Positions 28,053 through 36,815 of a stretch of DNA of 57,923 nucleotides are shown piece by piece. The stretch's first letter is position 1; each line of letters opens with the position of its first letter. Position numbers and translations under genes: made by a program. The DNA is from Bacteroidales bacterium (GTDB taxonomy: Bacteria > Bacteroidota > Bacteroidia > Bacteroidales > UBA10428), in assembly GCA_016934055.1 (NCBI GenBank), contig JAFGTR010000144.1:1-57923 (forward strand). Direction: 5' to 3'. The notes beneath the pieces were generated by a model. That model was not told where the DNA came from and searched no databases. It worked only from the letters and a program-made list of their open reading frames with translations.

Positions 28053-28946
28053 ATGAAAGGCATCATATTGGCAGGCGGTTCGGGGACACGTCTCTACCCT
28101 ATCACCAAGAGTATCTCGAAACAGATCATCCCTATTTATGATAAGCCTATGATCTATTATCCCTTGTCAGTGCTGATGCTGGCAGGTATCCGGGAAATCC
28201 TGATTATCTCAACACCTAAAGATATCCATCTGTACCAGGATCTGCTGGGAGACGGATCACAGCTTGGGCTTCTGCTTTCTTATGAGATACAGCCTTCTCC
28301 TGAAGGCCTGGCACAGGCTTTTATTATCGGCGCCAAATTCATTGGTGGCGATACCGTATGCATGATCCTTGGTGACAATATTTTCTATGGTCATGGCTTT
28401 GGTAAATTACTGACTGATACAGCACAGTTAGAGGATGGTGCAATTGTATTCGGATATTATGTGAATGATCCTGAAAGATACGGTGTGGTGGCCTTCGATG
28501 AAAAAGGCAAAGTGACCAGTATTGAAGAAAAGCCTTCTGTTCCCAAATCAAAATTTGCGGTTACCGGATTGTATTTTTACAGTAATGATGTGGTAGAGAA
28601 AGCTTCATCACTGAAACCTTCAAAAAGAGGAGAGCTGGAAATAACCGATCTGAATCGTCTCTATCTCGAAGAAGAACGCCTCACGGTAAGGCTCCTTGGC
28701 CGTGGCATGGCATGGCTGGATACCGGGACTCATGAAAGCCTGCTTCAGGCCTCAACCTATATTCAGACCATAGAAGAAAGACAGGGTTTAAAGATATCCT
28801 GTATCGAAGAAATTGCTTACAAACAAGGCTATATAAGTAAAGAACAGCTCATTAAACTGGCACAGCCCCTTATGAAAAACCAGTATGGCCAGTACCTTAT
28901 TAAAATAGCTGAAGATAAAACATACCTGTTTAATAATCCGGAATAA
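28053..28946 (+). CDS. rfbA: Glucose-1-phosphate thymidylyltransferase
   Basis: 297 residues. Makes dTDP-glucose from dTTP and glucose-1-phosphate, the first step toward dTDP-L-rhamnose. The N-terminal nucleotide-binding signature [25 protein letters not shown], and the sugar-binding region [12 protein letters not shown] are all present. First gene of an operon with rfbC (3-base gap) and rfbD (overlap). The dehydratase gene rfbB is not in the window and must be elsewhere. Phosphoglucomutase at 33.5 kb would supply the substrate. Confidence 0.96.
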   Translation: MKGIILAGGSGTRLYPITKSISKQIIPIYDKPMIYYPLSVLMLAGIREILIISTPKDIHLYQDLLGDGSQLGLLLSYEIQPSPEGLAQAFIIGAKFIGGDTVCMILGDNIFYGHGFGKLLTDTAQLEDGAIVFGYYVNDPERYGVVAFDEKGKVTSIEEKPSVPKSKFAVTGLYFYSNDVVEKASSLKPSKRGELEITDLNRLYLEEERLTVRLLGRGMAWLDTGTHESLLQASTYIQTIEERQGLKISCIEEIAYKQGYISKEQLIKLAQPLMKNQYGQYLIKIAEDKTYLFNNPE

Positions 28947-28949
28947 AAA

Positions 28950-29513
28950 ATGGAAATAACAGCAACGGCATTGCCAGGACTTTTTATAATCAAACCTGAA
29001 GTATTCAGTGATCAACGGGGATATTTCTATGAAAGCTTCAATGAAAAAAAATTATCGCAAGGAGGTCTGAAATTCAGGTTCGTCCAGGATAACCAGTCAA
29101 AATCGGTATATGGTGTTATTCGGGGATTGCATTACCAACTGGAGCCATACGCACAGACAAAACTTGTCAGGGTTCTTTCCGGGAAAATCAGGGATATTGC
29201 CGTGGATATCCGGAAAAACTCCCCGACCTTTGGCAAAAGCTTCAGCCTTGACCTGTCATGTGAAAATAAATTGCAGCTGCTTGTACCGAAGGGCTTTGCC
29301 CATGGCTTTTCGGTTCTTTCCGAAACAGCCGTTGTCCTTTATAAAACCGATGATTATTACAGACCTTCTGCTGAACGTGGCATTTTTTATAATGACGAAA
29401 CCCTGGCGATCGACTGGGGTCTTAAACCCGGCAAGGAAATTGTTGCAGAACGCGACAAAGCATTTCCTTTGCTCAAGAACGCAGAGATGAACTATACTTT
29501 TCCCAAAATATGA
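28950..29513 (+). CDS. rfbC: dTDP-4-dehydrorhamnose 3,5-epimerase
   Basis: 187-residue cupin-fold epimerase of the dTDP-rhamnose pathway. VIRGLHYQ contains the catalytic histidine, and FAHGFSVLSETAVVLYKTDDYY and GIFYNDETLAIDW mark the family. It overlaps the rfbD start by four bases (ATGA), indicating translational coupling. Normal length. Confidence 0.96.
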   Translation: MEITATALPGLFIIKPEVFSDQRGYFYESFNEKKLSQGGLKFRFVQDNQSKSVYGVIRGLHYQLEPYAQTKLVRVLSGKIRDIAVDIRKNSPTFGKSFSLDLSCENKLQLLVPKGFAHGFSVLSETAVVLYKTDDYYRPSAERGIFYNDETLAIDWGLKPGKEIVAERDKAFPLLKNAEMNYTFPKI

Positions 29514-30373
29514 AGAAGATTTTGGTTACAGGTGCAAACGGACAACTGGGAAGTGAATTGCGAAAAATCGGACCACTTTACCCATCTTTCGCCTTTGACT
29601 ATATTGATATTGATACACTTGACCTGTCAAATAAACAGGTTTTCAGCCGGTATTTCGGCCGGAACCATTTTGACTATATCCTTAATTGTGCAGCTTATAC
29701 GGCCGTTGACAAGGCTGAAACAGAAACACAAAAAGCCTTTCTCTTAAATGCTGAAGTCCCGGGCATGCTTCAGGCTGTCTGTACCAAAAATAAAAGCCGT
29801 CTGATCCATATGTCAACTGATTACGTATTCGACGGCAGGGCCTGTGAACCCTATGTTGAAACTGATCCGGCCAATCCTCAATCTGTGTATGCCAGAAGTA
29901 AACTTGCCGGTGAACAGGAAGTGCTTAAAAATCCTGACAACATAATCATTCGTACATCCTGGCTTTATTCGGTACATGGTGCCAATTTCATGAAAACCAT
30001 GCTGCGACTGGGAAAAGAAAGAAAATCACTGAATGTGGTTTTTGACCAGGTGGGAAATCCCACGTCAGCAGCCGATCTGGCCGATACCCTGCTGAAAATA
30101 TGTTCTCACCTTGAATCAACCGGGGATAAAAATGGGGGAATTTATCATTACTCCAATGAAGGCGTTTGCAGCTGGTATGATTTTGCTCTTGAGATCATGG
30201 AACTTGCCGGATTAAATTGTCAAATAAATCCCATTACTTCTGATCAATATCCCTCCCGGGTAAAACGGCCTGCCTTCAGCGTTTTAAACAAGGCAAAGAT
30301 CAAAGCCACATTCGGACTGGAAATACCACATTGGAAAAAGAGTCTGAAAAAAGTTGTGAAAACTCTGACATAA
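29510..30373 (+). CDS. rfbD: dTDP-4-dehydrorhamnose reductase
   Basis: 287-residue short-chain reductase that completes dTDP-L-rhamnose with NADPH. The Rossmann motif is VTGANGQLGSEL; the catalytic Tyr/Lys lie in SVYARSKLAGE; STDYVFDG and RTSWLYS are family motifs. Last gene of rfbA-rfbC-rfbD. The 146 bases after it contain a palindrome TTGGTTTAAAACCAA (30447-30461) but no clear terminator. Confidence 0.95.
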   Translation: MKKILVTGANGQLGSELRKIGPLYPSFAFDYIDIDTLDLSNKQVFSRYFGRNHFDYILNCAAYTAVDKAETETQKAFLLNAEVPGMLQAVCTKNKSRLIHMSTDYVFDGRACEPYVETDPANPQSVYARSKLAGEQEVLKNPDNIIIRTSWLYSVHGANFMKTMLRLGKERKSLNVVFDQVGNPTSAADLADTLLKICSHLESTGDKNGGIYHYSNEGVCSWYDFALEIMELAGLNCQINPITSDQYPSRVKRPAFSVLNKAKIKATFGLEIPHWKKSLKKVVKTLT

Positions 30374-30519
30374 AGAAGTGCGGGAATATTTTTCATTTTT
30401 GTTACCAATGGTGCTGGTTTCTTATTGCTGGTGTTATAATTCATTATTGGTTTAAAACCAACGCCATTTCTGTTGTTTTTTTTAATGCAGATTTCATATT
30501 TTCGACCCTGATTTTCTGA

Positions 30520-32487
30520 ATGAATAAAAAAAATCAATACATGCCTGAAAATTTATTTAAGACACTGGAAAACAAAAAGATAACTCTGCCTGATAATGTA
30601 TATGTACTGCTTAACAGCTGTAAAAAATATACAATCTACGATAATGTTGACCAGTTGAAAGATGCCTCTGTAGGGGGTGAAAAGCATAACACATTTGATG
30701 TAAAGTATAAGATACCGGGAAAGGGGGAATTTGTTGAGGCTGTAGTTCACAGGGTGACCAATGGCATTTCAGCAAATTACACTGAACCATACATGCGCCG
30801 GCGCGATCCCGAAACCATGGTTATAGCCGATACTATGCCCAGTGATAAGAAAAAATTTAAAAATAAATTTGGCTATGATTTTCAGTCTCTGAAATCCGAA
30901 ACACTGACATGGTTGAAAGAGCAGGAGCTAAGTGTATTTTTTTACTTTGCCGGAAGCGAAACCATAGGTGTGGGCGGAATGGCAATTGCCCCTGCCAATG
31001 CGGGATTTTTTGCCATGGGACTGGCCATGTTACAGCGTATTATTGCTGTCAACGATTTACCGGCAGGTTTCTCAGTCGACTCAGTGATTTATGTGGCACC
31101 AACTTTCAGGCATACGCATTTTAATGGCAAACAGATTGTGGTTCATAACCGTTCAGAAAACCTTCATGAAATATACGCATATAACCTGTATCCGGGACCC
31201 AGTGCAAAAAAAGGCCTGTATGGTGCTCTACTGACCAAGGGGGAAAGAGAGGGATGGATAACAGCTCATTGTTCAACCGTTCAGGTCATCAGCCCTTATG
31301 ATAACATAACAACCTTCATGCATGAGGGAGCCAGCGGTGGCGGAAAAAGTGAAATGCTGCAGCACATTGTAAGGGAACTGGACGGCCAGATACTCATTGG
31401 AGAAAACACAGTAACAGGAGAAAAAAGGTTAATCAACCTGCCCCTTTTCTGTTCATTTCATCCGGTTACAGATGATATGGCTCTGTGCCATCCGTCGGTA
31501 CAAGGTGATAATGGAAAACTAAGCGTATTGGATGCCGAGAATTCATGGTTTATACGTGTTGACAGTGTATGTGATTATGGCGATGACCCTTTTCTTGAGA
31601 AGATCACGATAAAACCAAAAAAGCCTTTGTTATTTCTTAACATTAAATCGAATCCTGACAGCACAGCCTTGTTATGGGATCATATCGAAGACTCTCCCGG
31701 AAAACGGTGCCCCAATCCCAGGGTAATTGTACCCAGAGACATTGTCCCCGGTATTATCAGCAGGCCGGTAACGGTGGATGTCCGCAGTTTTGGTGTGCGT
31801 ACGCCACCCTGTTCCAGGGAAAACCCGAATTATGGCATCATCGGTTTATTCCATATACTTCCCCCTGCATTGGCATGGCTATGGAGACTTGTTTCACCGA
31901 GGGGATACGCAAATCCAAGTATTGTCGGAGGAAAAGGCATGGAGTCAGAAGGCGTTGGCTCATACTGGCCCTTTGCCACAGGGAAAATGGTAACTCATGC
32001 TAATTTACTGCTGGAACAGATCATACAGACACCACGCATGCGCTATACCCTGGTGCCCAATCAACACATAGGCGTCTGGAAAGTTGGCTTCAAGCCCCAG
32101 TTGCTGATGCGTGAATACCTAACCCGCAGGGGAAATGCGAAATTAAGGAGCGACCAGTACCAGAATGCCAGATGCCCTTTGCTGGGTTATGAATTAAATT
32201 ACCTTACAATAGAAGGCGCAAAAATCCCGTCGAGATTCCTGCAGGTCCATCGTCAAAATGAAGTAGGCACTGAAGGCTATGATGCCGGAGCAAAGATATT
32301 ACACGATTTCTTTAAAAAAGAATTACAGCAATTTATCACGCCCTCTTTATCCTCTGTCGGCAAGCGGATCATTGAAGCCTGCATGTCGGGCGCAACGGTA
32401 GAAGACTATAATGCCATAATCCCCATGCAGTACCAGTATTCATTTCTGACAATAAAAGATTATGAGCAGAATGGTTCGAATGACTGA
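30520..32487 (+). CDS. DUF4914 family P-loop protein
   Basis: 655-residue protein that I recognise as the DUF4914 type, of unknown function. At about 269-279 it has EGASGGGKSEM, a P-loop of the PEP carboxykinase/HPr kinase kind rather than a classic Walker A, followed by HIVRELDGQ. Other noticeable segments are CHPSVQGDNGKLSVLDAENSW-like acidic residues, which could bind metal, and IVGGKGMESEGVGSYWPFATG. No signal peptide or membrane segment, so cytoplasmic. It stands alone between the rhamnose operon and a membrane protein gene, possibly with its own weak promoter (TATTTTCG at 30497-30504). A nucleotide-dependent kinase or carboxykinase activity is only an inference from the P-loop. Confidence 0.75.
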   Translation: MNKKNQYMPENLFKTLENKKITLPDNVYVLLNSCKKYTIYDNVDQLKDASVGGEKHNTFDVKYKIPGKGEFVEAVVHRVTNGISANYTEPYMRRRDPETMVIADTMPSDKKKFKNKFGYDFQSLKSETLTWLKEQELSVFFYFAGSETIGVGGMAIAPANAGFFAMGLAMLQRIIAVNDLPAGFSVDSVIYVAPTFRHTHFNGKQIVVHNRSENLHEIYAYNLYPGPSAKKGLYGALLTKGEREGWITAHCSTVQVISPYDNITTFMHEGASGGGKSEMLQHIVRELDGQILIGENTVTGEKRLINLPLFCSFHPVTDDMALCHPSVQGDNGKLSVLDAENSWFIRVDSVCDYGDDPFLEKITIKPKKPLLFLNIKSNPDSTALLWDHIEDSPGKRCPNPRVIVPRDIVPGIISRPVTVDVRSFGVRTPPCSRENPNYGIIGLFHILPPALAWLWRLVSPRGYANPSIVGGKGMESEGVGSYWPFATGKMVTHANLLLEQIIQTPRMRYTLVPNQHIGVWKVGFKPQLLMREYLTRRGNAKLRSDQYQNARCPLLGYELNYLTIEGAKIPSRFLQVHRQNEVGTEGYDAGAKILHDFFKKELQQFITPSLSSVGKRIIEACMSGATVEDYNAIIPMQYQYSFLTIKDYEQNGSND

Positions 32488-32516
32488 ATGTAAAAAAACC
32501 AGTCGACAGTTGTCGG

Positions 32517-32536
32517 CCTGCCTGCTGTCAGGCAGG
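32517..32536. repeat. REP-like CCTGCCTG-CTGT-CAGGCAGG palindrome
   Basis: Perfect 8-base arms with a four-base loop, 30 bases after the DUF4914 stop codon. It is preceded by GTCGACAG, a family B heptamer fragment. Confidence 0.7.
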
Positions 32537-32580
32537 TTGTGGTGGATATAGATTGTTATGATTGTTATGATTGTGGGTTG

Positions 32581-32633
32581 TCTTAGATCTTAGTTCTTAG
32601 TTCTTAGATCTTAGATCTTAGATCTTAGATCTA
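32581..32633. repeat. Heptamer array, family A
   Basis: Seven or more units, minus-strand consensus AGATCTA with AGAACTA variants, in perfect register. The minus-strand gene that ends at 32631 has its TAG stop codon at the very edge of the array. A short TTGTTATGA 9-mer repeat lies just left (32550-32575). Confidence 0.8.
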
Positions 32634-33023
32634 TTTCTTGAGTTTCACATCGTCAACAAAATAATGTGTATCGCCTTTCCAGGGGACTTTACCGTTTTTT
32701 TGTTTATAATGCACGATCACAAAGCTCCCCTGCAAAGTATCAAGGACATCCGCCAGCGAATCATTAACGACTGAAAAGAAAAATTTCTCCGAAGCCAGGG
32801 CTATGTTGGTATTACTGGTCACACTGCTGAGTATTATCTCACCTTCATATGTTTTAAAGATTGTGCCCTTGCGTGAAAATTTCTGAAGCAATCCGGCACG
32901 ATAACCCTCGCTATAGGTATAAAAATATTTCCAGAAAATAAACAAGCCAAGAAAAAGCACTAAAAGCACTATAAATATTCGCAGCGTTCTGCGGGCAACC
33001 CTTTTTACTGAATCAAGATTCAT
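32631..33023 (-). CDS. Small membrane-anchored protein conserved in Bacteroidota
   Basis: 130 residues: a short basic N-terminus, one membrane helix at about 15-35 (IFIVLLVLFLGLFIFW), then a small globular domain with YSEGYRAGLLQKFSRKG, FKTYEGEI and VPWKGDTHYFVDDV. I recognise this pattern from Bacteroidota proteins that are sometimes labelled 6-phosphogluconate dehydrogenase. That label is not supported: there is no Rossmann fold and the protein is far too short. The bulk probably faces the periplasm. Function unknown. Monocistronic. Confidence 0.75.
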   Translation of the reverse strand: MNLDSVKRVARRTLRIFIVLLVLFLGLFIFWKYFYTYSEGYRAGLLQKFSRKGTIFKTYEGEIILSSVTSNTNIALASEKFFFSVVNDSLADVLDTLQGSFVIVHYKQKNGKVPWKGDTHYFVDDVKLKK

Positions 33024-33082
33024 ATCAGAAAAGATATTAAATAATTATTTAACTTAAGTTGCTATTTATGAAAATAATAATT

Positions 33083-33124
33083 GATTTAAGATCGAAGATT
33101 AACGATTTAAGATTTATGAAGTTA
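33083..33124. repeat. Heptamer array, family A
   Basis: Six units in perfect 7-base register on the plus strand (GATTTAA, GATCGAA, GATTAAC, GATTTAA, GATTTAT, GAAGTTA). It lies in the 449-base space between the divergent membrane protein and phosphoglucomutase genes, which holds no gene. Confidence 0.7.
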
Positions 33125-33315
33125 AAGGCAAAAACAAAATAATCAATACGATACAAACCCGGACTCACCCTTCTAAAATCAAAAATCTCCATCCTTAATT
33201 CTTAAATCATATTAAGAGTTTTATAACTGGCATCTTGAATTATTTAAACATAAACTTTTTATACAAAGTTAGTGTTCTTTTATGAATAAGTTCTCATTGG
33301 TCATTTATTTTTAGA

Positions 33316-33425
33316 GGGAATATTTCAATGTCGTTACGTTAAGGTTTTTTTTGTCATTTCCCTGCACCCTCTCCGGGAGAGGGACATAATTCGGTCTTAA
33401 CTTAACGACATTGGCGAATATTTCC
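33316..33425. mobile_element. MITE-like element with terminal inverted repeats
   Basis: About 110 bases bounded by imperfect inverted repeats of about 28 bases. The inner parts AATGTCGTTACGTTAAG (left) and the complement of CTTAACTTAACGACATT (right) match at 16 of 17 positions; the outer parts both contain GAATATTTC-like sequence. The centre holds a perfect hairpin CCCTCTCC-G-GGAGAGGG (33368-33384). No coding capacity. It resembles a non-autonomous transposon derivative or a structured RNA element. No target-site duplication could be established by eye. Confidence 0.55.
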
Positions 33426-33472
33426 TAATTTTGTGATTTCGTGAGTAATCAATTAACAATATATCTGCTATT

Positions 33473-35218
33473 ATGAACACAGGAGATCTTTTAAGGGAAG
33501 TCAAATCGAAAGCTCAAGCCTGGCTCGAGGGAAATTATGATGCTGAAACAAAAAAGCAGATCAGAAAATTGCTTGACAGCAACGAAAAAGAACTGATCGA
33601 GAGTTTTTACCGTGACCTTGAATTCGGGACAGGCGGCCTTCGTGGCATCATGGGTGCAGGCACTAACCGCATGAATATATATACCGTAGGCATGGCGACA
33701 CAGGGATTGAGCAACCATCTGAAGAAACAGTTTTCAGACGTTTCACAGATAAAGGTCGCCGTTGCGCATGACTCCAGGAACAACAGCCGATTATTTGCCG
33801 AAACCTCAGCCAATATTTTCTCTGCCAATGGATTTAAGGTATACCTGTTTGATGATGTCCGTCCAACTCCTGAGTTATCATTTGCCATCAGGTATTTCCG
33901 GTGCCAGAGCGGCATTGTAATTACTGCTTCACATAATCCTAAGGAGTATAACGGATACAAGGCTTACTGGGATGACGGGGGCCAGATCATTGCGCCGCAT
34001 GATAAGCTTATTATAAAAGAGGTGCAAAAGATTAAATCGATCAGTGAGGTAAGTTTCGATGCAAAGCCTGAAAACATTGAAATCATCGGAAAAGAATTTG
34101 ACGATATCTATACTGATCAGATTACAACACTTTCGCTTTCACCGGAAGTCATTAAAAGGCAGAGCGAATTGAAAATTGTCTTTACCCCTATTCACGGAAC
34201 CGGAGGCCGGCTTGTGCCCTTGGCACTGAAAAAATTTGGTTTCAAAAATGTCATCAATGTCCCTGAACAGGATGAGCCAGATGGCAATTTTCCAACCGTA
34301 CATTCTCCTAATCCCGAAGAACAGGCAGCGCTTTCCATGGCGATAAAAAAAGCAACAGAAACCGATGCTGATATCGTGATGGCTACTGATCCCGATGCTG
34401 ACAGGGTTGGTGTGGCCGTGCGTGATTACAGGGGAGAATTCATTATCCTGAACGGTAACCAGACTGCTGCCTTGCTGATATATTATCTGCTTTCCAAATG
34501 GTCGGAGAAGAAAAAGCTGACAGGAAAAGAATACATCGTAAAGACCATTGTCACCACTGAATTGCTGGCCTGCATTGCCACACATTTCAAAGTCGACTGT
34601 TTTGATGTATTAACAGGTTTCAAATATATTGCCGATGTGATCAAGCATTTTGAAGGCAGGAAGACCTTCATCGGAGGTGGTGAAGAAAGTTACGGTTACC
34701 TGGCCGGCGATTTTGTCCGTGATAAAGATGCCATCATTTCCTGTGCCCTGATAGCAGAAACGGCGGCCTGGTCCAAAGACCAGGGAAAGTCAATGTTTGC
34801 AATGCTGCTGGAAATATACAAGGAATTCGGTTTCTTTAAAGAAAAGCTAATATCACTTGTGCGGAAAGGTAAGACAGGACAGGAAGAAATACAGCAGATG
34901 ATGAAGGATTTCCGGACAAAGCCTCCGGTTACCATAAACAATGCAAAGGTAACAGAGGTAATTGATTATCTCAGTGATGATTCCATCAGGCGGGTCAATG
35001 AAAAGAACAAAGGCATTAAGATTCCCAAAGCCGATGTGCTACAGTTGATGACAGAGGACGGATCAAAGATTTCAATCCGTCCTTCCGGAACCGAGCCCAA
35101 GATCAAATTTTATTTCGGCGTAAAGGAAGAGCTGAATGATTTAAGTGAATATGAAAGGGTGAATAAATTGCTGGATGCTAAAATTGAGGATATTATACGA
35201 GATCTGAAAATAAAATAG
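33473..35218 (+). CDS. Phosphoglucomutase/phosphomannomutase family enzyme
   Basis: 581-residue phospho-sugar mutase of the alpha-D-phosphohexomutase superfamily. The phosphoserine is Ser153 in TASHNPKEYNGYK; the metal-binding loop is ATDPDADRVGVAV; the sugar-binding loop is GGGEESYGYLAGDFV; the C-terminal phosphate-binding loop is SIRPSGTEPKIKFYF. All four catalytic segments are intact and length fits the long PgcA-like group. It interconverts glucose-1- and glucose-6-phosphate, feeding rfbA and ugd. Monocistronic, behind a MITE-like element, and convergent with the YjbQ gene. Confidence 0.94.
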   Translation: MNTGDLLREVKSKAQAWLEGNYDAETKKQIRKLLDSNEKELIESFYRDLEFGTGGLRGIMGAGTNRMNIYTVGMATQGLSNHLKKQFSDVSQIKVAVAHDSRNNSRLFAETSANIFSANGFKVYLFDDVRPTPELSFAIRYFRCQSGIVITASHNPKEYNGYKAYWDDGGQIIAPHDKLIIKEVQKIKSISEVSFDAKPENIEIIGKEFDDIYTDQITTLSLSPEVIKRQSELKIVFTPIHGTGGRLVPLALKKFGFKNVINVPEQDEPDGNFPTVHSPNPEEQAALSMAIKKATETDADIVMATDPDADRVGVAVRDYRGEFIILNGNQTAALLIYYLLSKWSEKKKLTGKEYIVKTIVTTELLACIATHFKVDCFDVLTGFKYIADVIKHFEGRKTFIGGGEESYGYLAGDFVRDKDAIISCALIAETAAWSKDQGKSMFAMLLEIYKEFGFFKEKLISLVRKGKTGQEEIQQMMKDFRTKPPVTINNAKVTEVIDYLSDDSIRRVNEKNKGIKIPKADVLQLMTEDGSKISIRPSGTEPKIKFYFGVKEELNDLSEYERVNKLLDAKIEDIIRDLKIK

Positions 35219-35279
35219 AATACCCCCGGCAATAGCCAAAGGTAACAGAACAGTATAAAACTAAGTCAGTCATTTATTG

Positions 35280-35299
35280 CCCCTGACTTCAGTCAGGGG
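35280..35299. terminator. Hairpin between convergent genes
   Basis: Perfect CCCCTGACT-TC-AGTCAGGGG between the phosphoglucomutase end (35218) and the YjbQ end (35305). Stem strength suggests a bidirectional transcription block, but no T-run follows on either strand. Confidence 0.45.
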
Positions 35300-35304
35300 A
35301 TCAA

Positions 35305-35721
35305 TTATTCTCCAATGATCTTAACCAGTGCCCTCTTTCTTCTTTTACCATCCATCTCGCCATAAAAAATTTGTTCCCAGGGACCAAAGTCCAGTTTGCC
35401 TTCTGTAACAGCGACGACCACTTCCCGGCCCATCAACGTGCGCTTGATATGAGCATCGGCATTGTCTTCAAAGCCATTATGCCTGTATTGCGAATAAGGT
35501 TTTTCCGGTGCCAGCTTTTCAAGCCATACCTCAAAATCATGGTGCAAACCTGATTCGTCATCGTTGATACAAACACTGGCTGTTATATGCATTGCATTAA
35601 CCAGCGCCAGGCCTTCTCTGATACCACTTTCGGCAAGGCATTGTTCTACCTGCCCTGTTATGTTTATAAAAGCCCTGCGGGTGGGCGTTTCAAACCATAG
35701 TTCTTTGCGATAGGATTTCAT
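35305..35721 (-). CDS. YjbQ family protein (secondary thiamine-phosphate synthase-like)
   Basis: 138-residue UPF0047/YjbQ protein. Typical segments are the [11 protein letters not shown] start, [36 protein letters not shown] and the end [26 protein letters not shown]. Proteins of this family show weak thiamine-phosphate synthase activity; the physiological role is unsettled. Complete. A promoter (ATTG-N19-TACCTTTG) precedes it. Monocistronic. Confidence 0.92.
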   Translation of the reverse strand: MKSYRKELWFETPTRRAFINITGQVEQCLAESGIREGLALVNAMHITASVCINDDESGLHHDFEVWLEKLAPEKPYSQYRHNGFEDNADAHIKRTLMGREVVVAVTEGKLDFGPWEQIFYGEMDGKRRKRALVKIIGE

Positions 35722-35746
35722 AGTGATTAAATTGAAGTATAAAATT

Positions 35747-35777
35747 CAAAGGTAATAAATCATTTTTCTATCACAAT
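35747..35777 (-). promoter_or_regulatory. Promoter of the yjbQ-like gene
   Basis: Minus-strand TACCTTTG (35754-35747) fits TAnnTTTG exactly, with ATTG (35777-35774) 19 bases upstream as the -33 element. The transcript start is about 20 bases before the ATG. Confidence 0.5.
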
Positions 35778-35947
35778 TTCAAAATCCTTCTGAGGTTTAG
35801 AATCATAAAGACTATATTGATGAGTATGCTCTGAAAAGTCAAAAATTCCATGACAGCCAAAAATCTTTCACGGGAAATCTCAATACATCCTTAAGAAATA
35901 ATATTTAAAAAAACCTTAACACCGGAACAAATTCATAATAAATCCAT

Positions 35948-35955
35948 TATATTTG
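35948..35955 (+). promoter_or_regulatory. -7 box before the lipoprotein gene
   Basis: TATATTTG, an exact match to TAnnTTTG, 40 bases before the chosen ATG at 35996. No clear -33 element. It supports transcription of the small lipoprotein gene. Confidence 0.4.
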
Positions 35956-35995
35956 AAGGCTGTCCAACCTCACAAAAATGGCATTGTTGGAAAAT

Positions 35996-36646
35996 ATGAA
36001 AACCGGATATTGTGCATTGGCGCTTTTTTGCTGTGTCACAATCTCTTTTAATGCCTGTAAAAAGCCTTATCAGACCAATACAAAAGAGCATTATACGATA
36101 ATAAAACCCACACATGAAACCGGCAGAAAGAAAGCTGCCGATGAAAAGGTAAGATCCGTTATCGCAACAAAAAGTGAAGCAAAAAAGAACGATTGCATAA
36201 CCAGCATACCACAGCGCGTTATTGATGCCAGTGTATTACCTGGCGCTGAATTCAAGCAGGTTGACCTCATGGGTTATGAAAAGATTGAACTGCCAACAGG
36301 AGACAAACTGCTTATTATTAACTGGGGCTGTACGTCATACAATCTGACATTCAGGTTTGAAACTTCCCGTTTTGGCACGGATACAGGCAAGGTCAGTCAA
36401 TGGTACAGTATCCTCACACAATTGCTTTATGTCATTGAACCGGCCATTAACTCACCCGTACAAGTTCAGCATGGCATTAATGGTATCCATCAGTACCTGG
36501 AGCAGGATACCCTGCCTTTAGCCTATAATGTCCCGCTCAACCTGAGTCATGACAGTGTGTATGCCGACCTTGTCTTTGAACAGGTTAAAATACTCAATGA
36601 TACAGCAGTATGCATTGATGCCACGTTTTCAGTCAGTGCGATGTAA
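35996..36646 (+). CDS. Putative lipoprotein of unknown function
   Basis: 216 residues from the ATG at 35996. I prefer this start to 35978 because it gives a regular lipoprotein signal: MKTGYCALALFCCVTISFNAC, with a lipobox FNAC and a cysteine 21 residues from the start, then KK. The mature part has a linker rich in Lys and Thr, then a beta-rich domain (KIELPTGDKLLIINWGCTSYNLTFRF, and a C-terminal YADLVFEQVKILNDTAVCIDATFSV). I do not recognise the family. It should be anchored to a cell-envelope membrane facing the periplasm or surface. It precedes the xylose operon but the operon has its own promoter. Confidence 0.7.
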   Translation: MKTGYCALALFCCVTISFNACKKPYQTNTKEHYTIIKPTHETGRKKAADEKVRSVIATKSEAKKNDCITSIPQRVIDASVLPGAEFKQVDLMGYEKIELPTGDKLLIINWGCTSYNLTFRFETSRFGTDTGKVSQWYSILTQLLYVIEPAINSPVQVQHGINGIHQYLEQDTLPLAYNVPLNLSHDSVYADLVFEQVKILNDTAVCIDATFSVSAM

Positions 36647-36676
36647 ATTAAGTCGTGCGGTCATGCGGTCGTGCAG

Positions 36677-36695
36677 CCTGTCTGCCGCAGGCAGG
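36677..36695. repeat. REP-like CCTGTCTG-CCG-CAGGCAGG palindrome
   Basis: One mismatch between the 8-base arms. It lies 30 bases after the lipoprotein stop codon and shares its core with the other CCTGCCTG elements. A GTCGTGC/GTCATGC repeat flanks it. Confidence 0.6.
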
Positions 36696-36745
36696 CCGAC
36701 AAAAATCACCACATTTTTCCCTCCTTATTCAAACCTTTAGATTTT

Positions 36746-36768
36746 CTTTACGTATTTTATACGTTAAG
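36746..36768. promoter_or_regulatory. Candidate operator of the xylose operon
   Basis: Inverted repeat CTTTACGTAT-TTT-ATACGTTAAG: ten-base arms, nine paired, three-base centre. It abuts the -33 element of the next promoter, a position suited to regulation by the NUDIX-type protein encoded just downstream, probably autoregulation together with xylBA control. That link is inference from position and symmetry. Confidence 0.55.
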
Positions 36769-36800
36769 TTTGAAATTAAAGGAATTTATTATTATATTTG
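36769..36800 (+). promoter_or_regulatory. Promoter of the xylose operon
   Basis: TTTG (36769-36772), 20-base spacer, TATATTTG (36793-36800): both elements match the Bacteroidota consensus. The expected transcript start lies within about 10 bases of the regulator ATG at 36816, so the leader is very short. Confidence 0.75.
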
Positions 36801-36815
36801 ATTAGAATATAAAAT

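Noticed and set aside
32631..33023. Annotation as 6-phosphogluconate dehydrogenase
   Set aside because: The protein is 130 residues with one membrane helix and has no nucleotide-binding motif; the label seems to be a propagated error.
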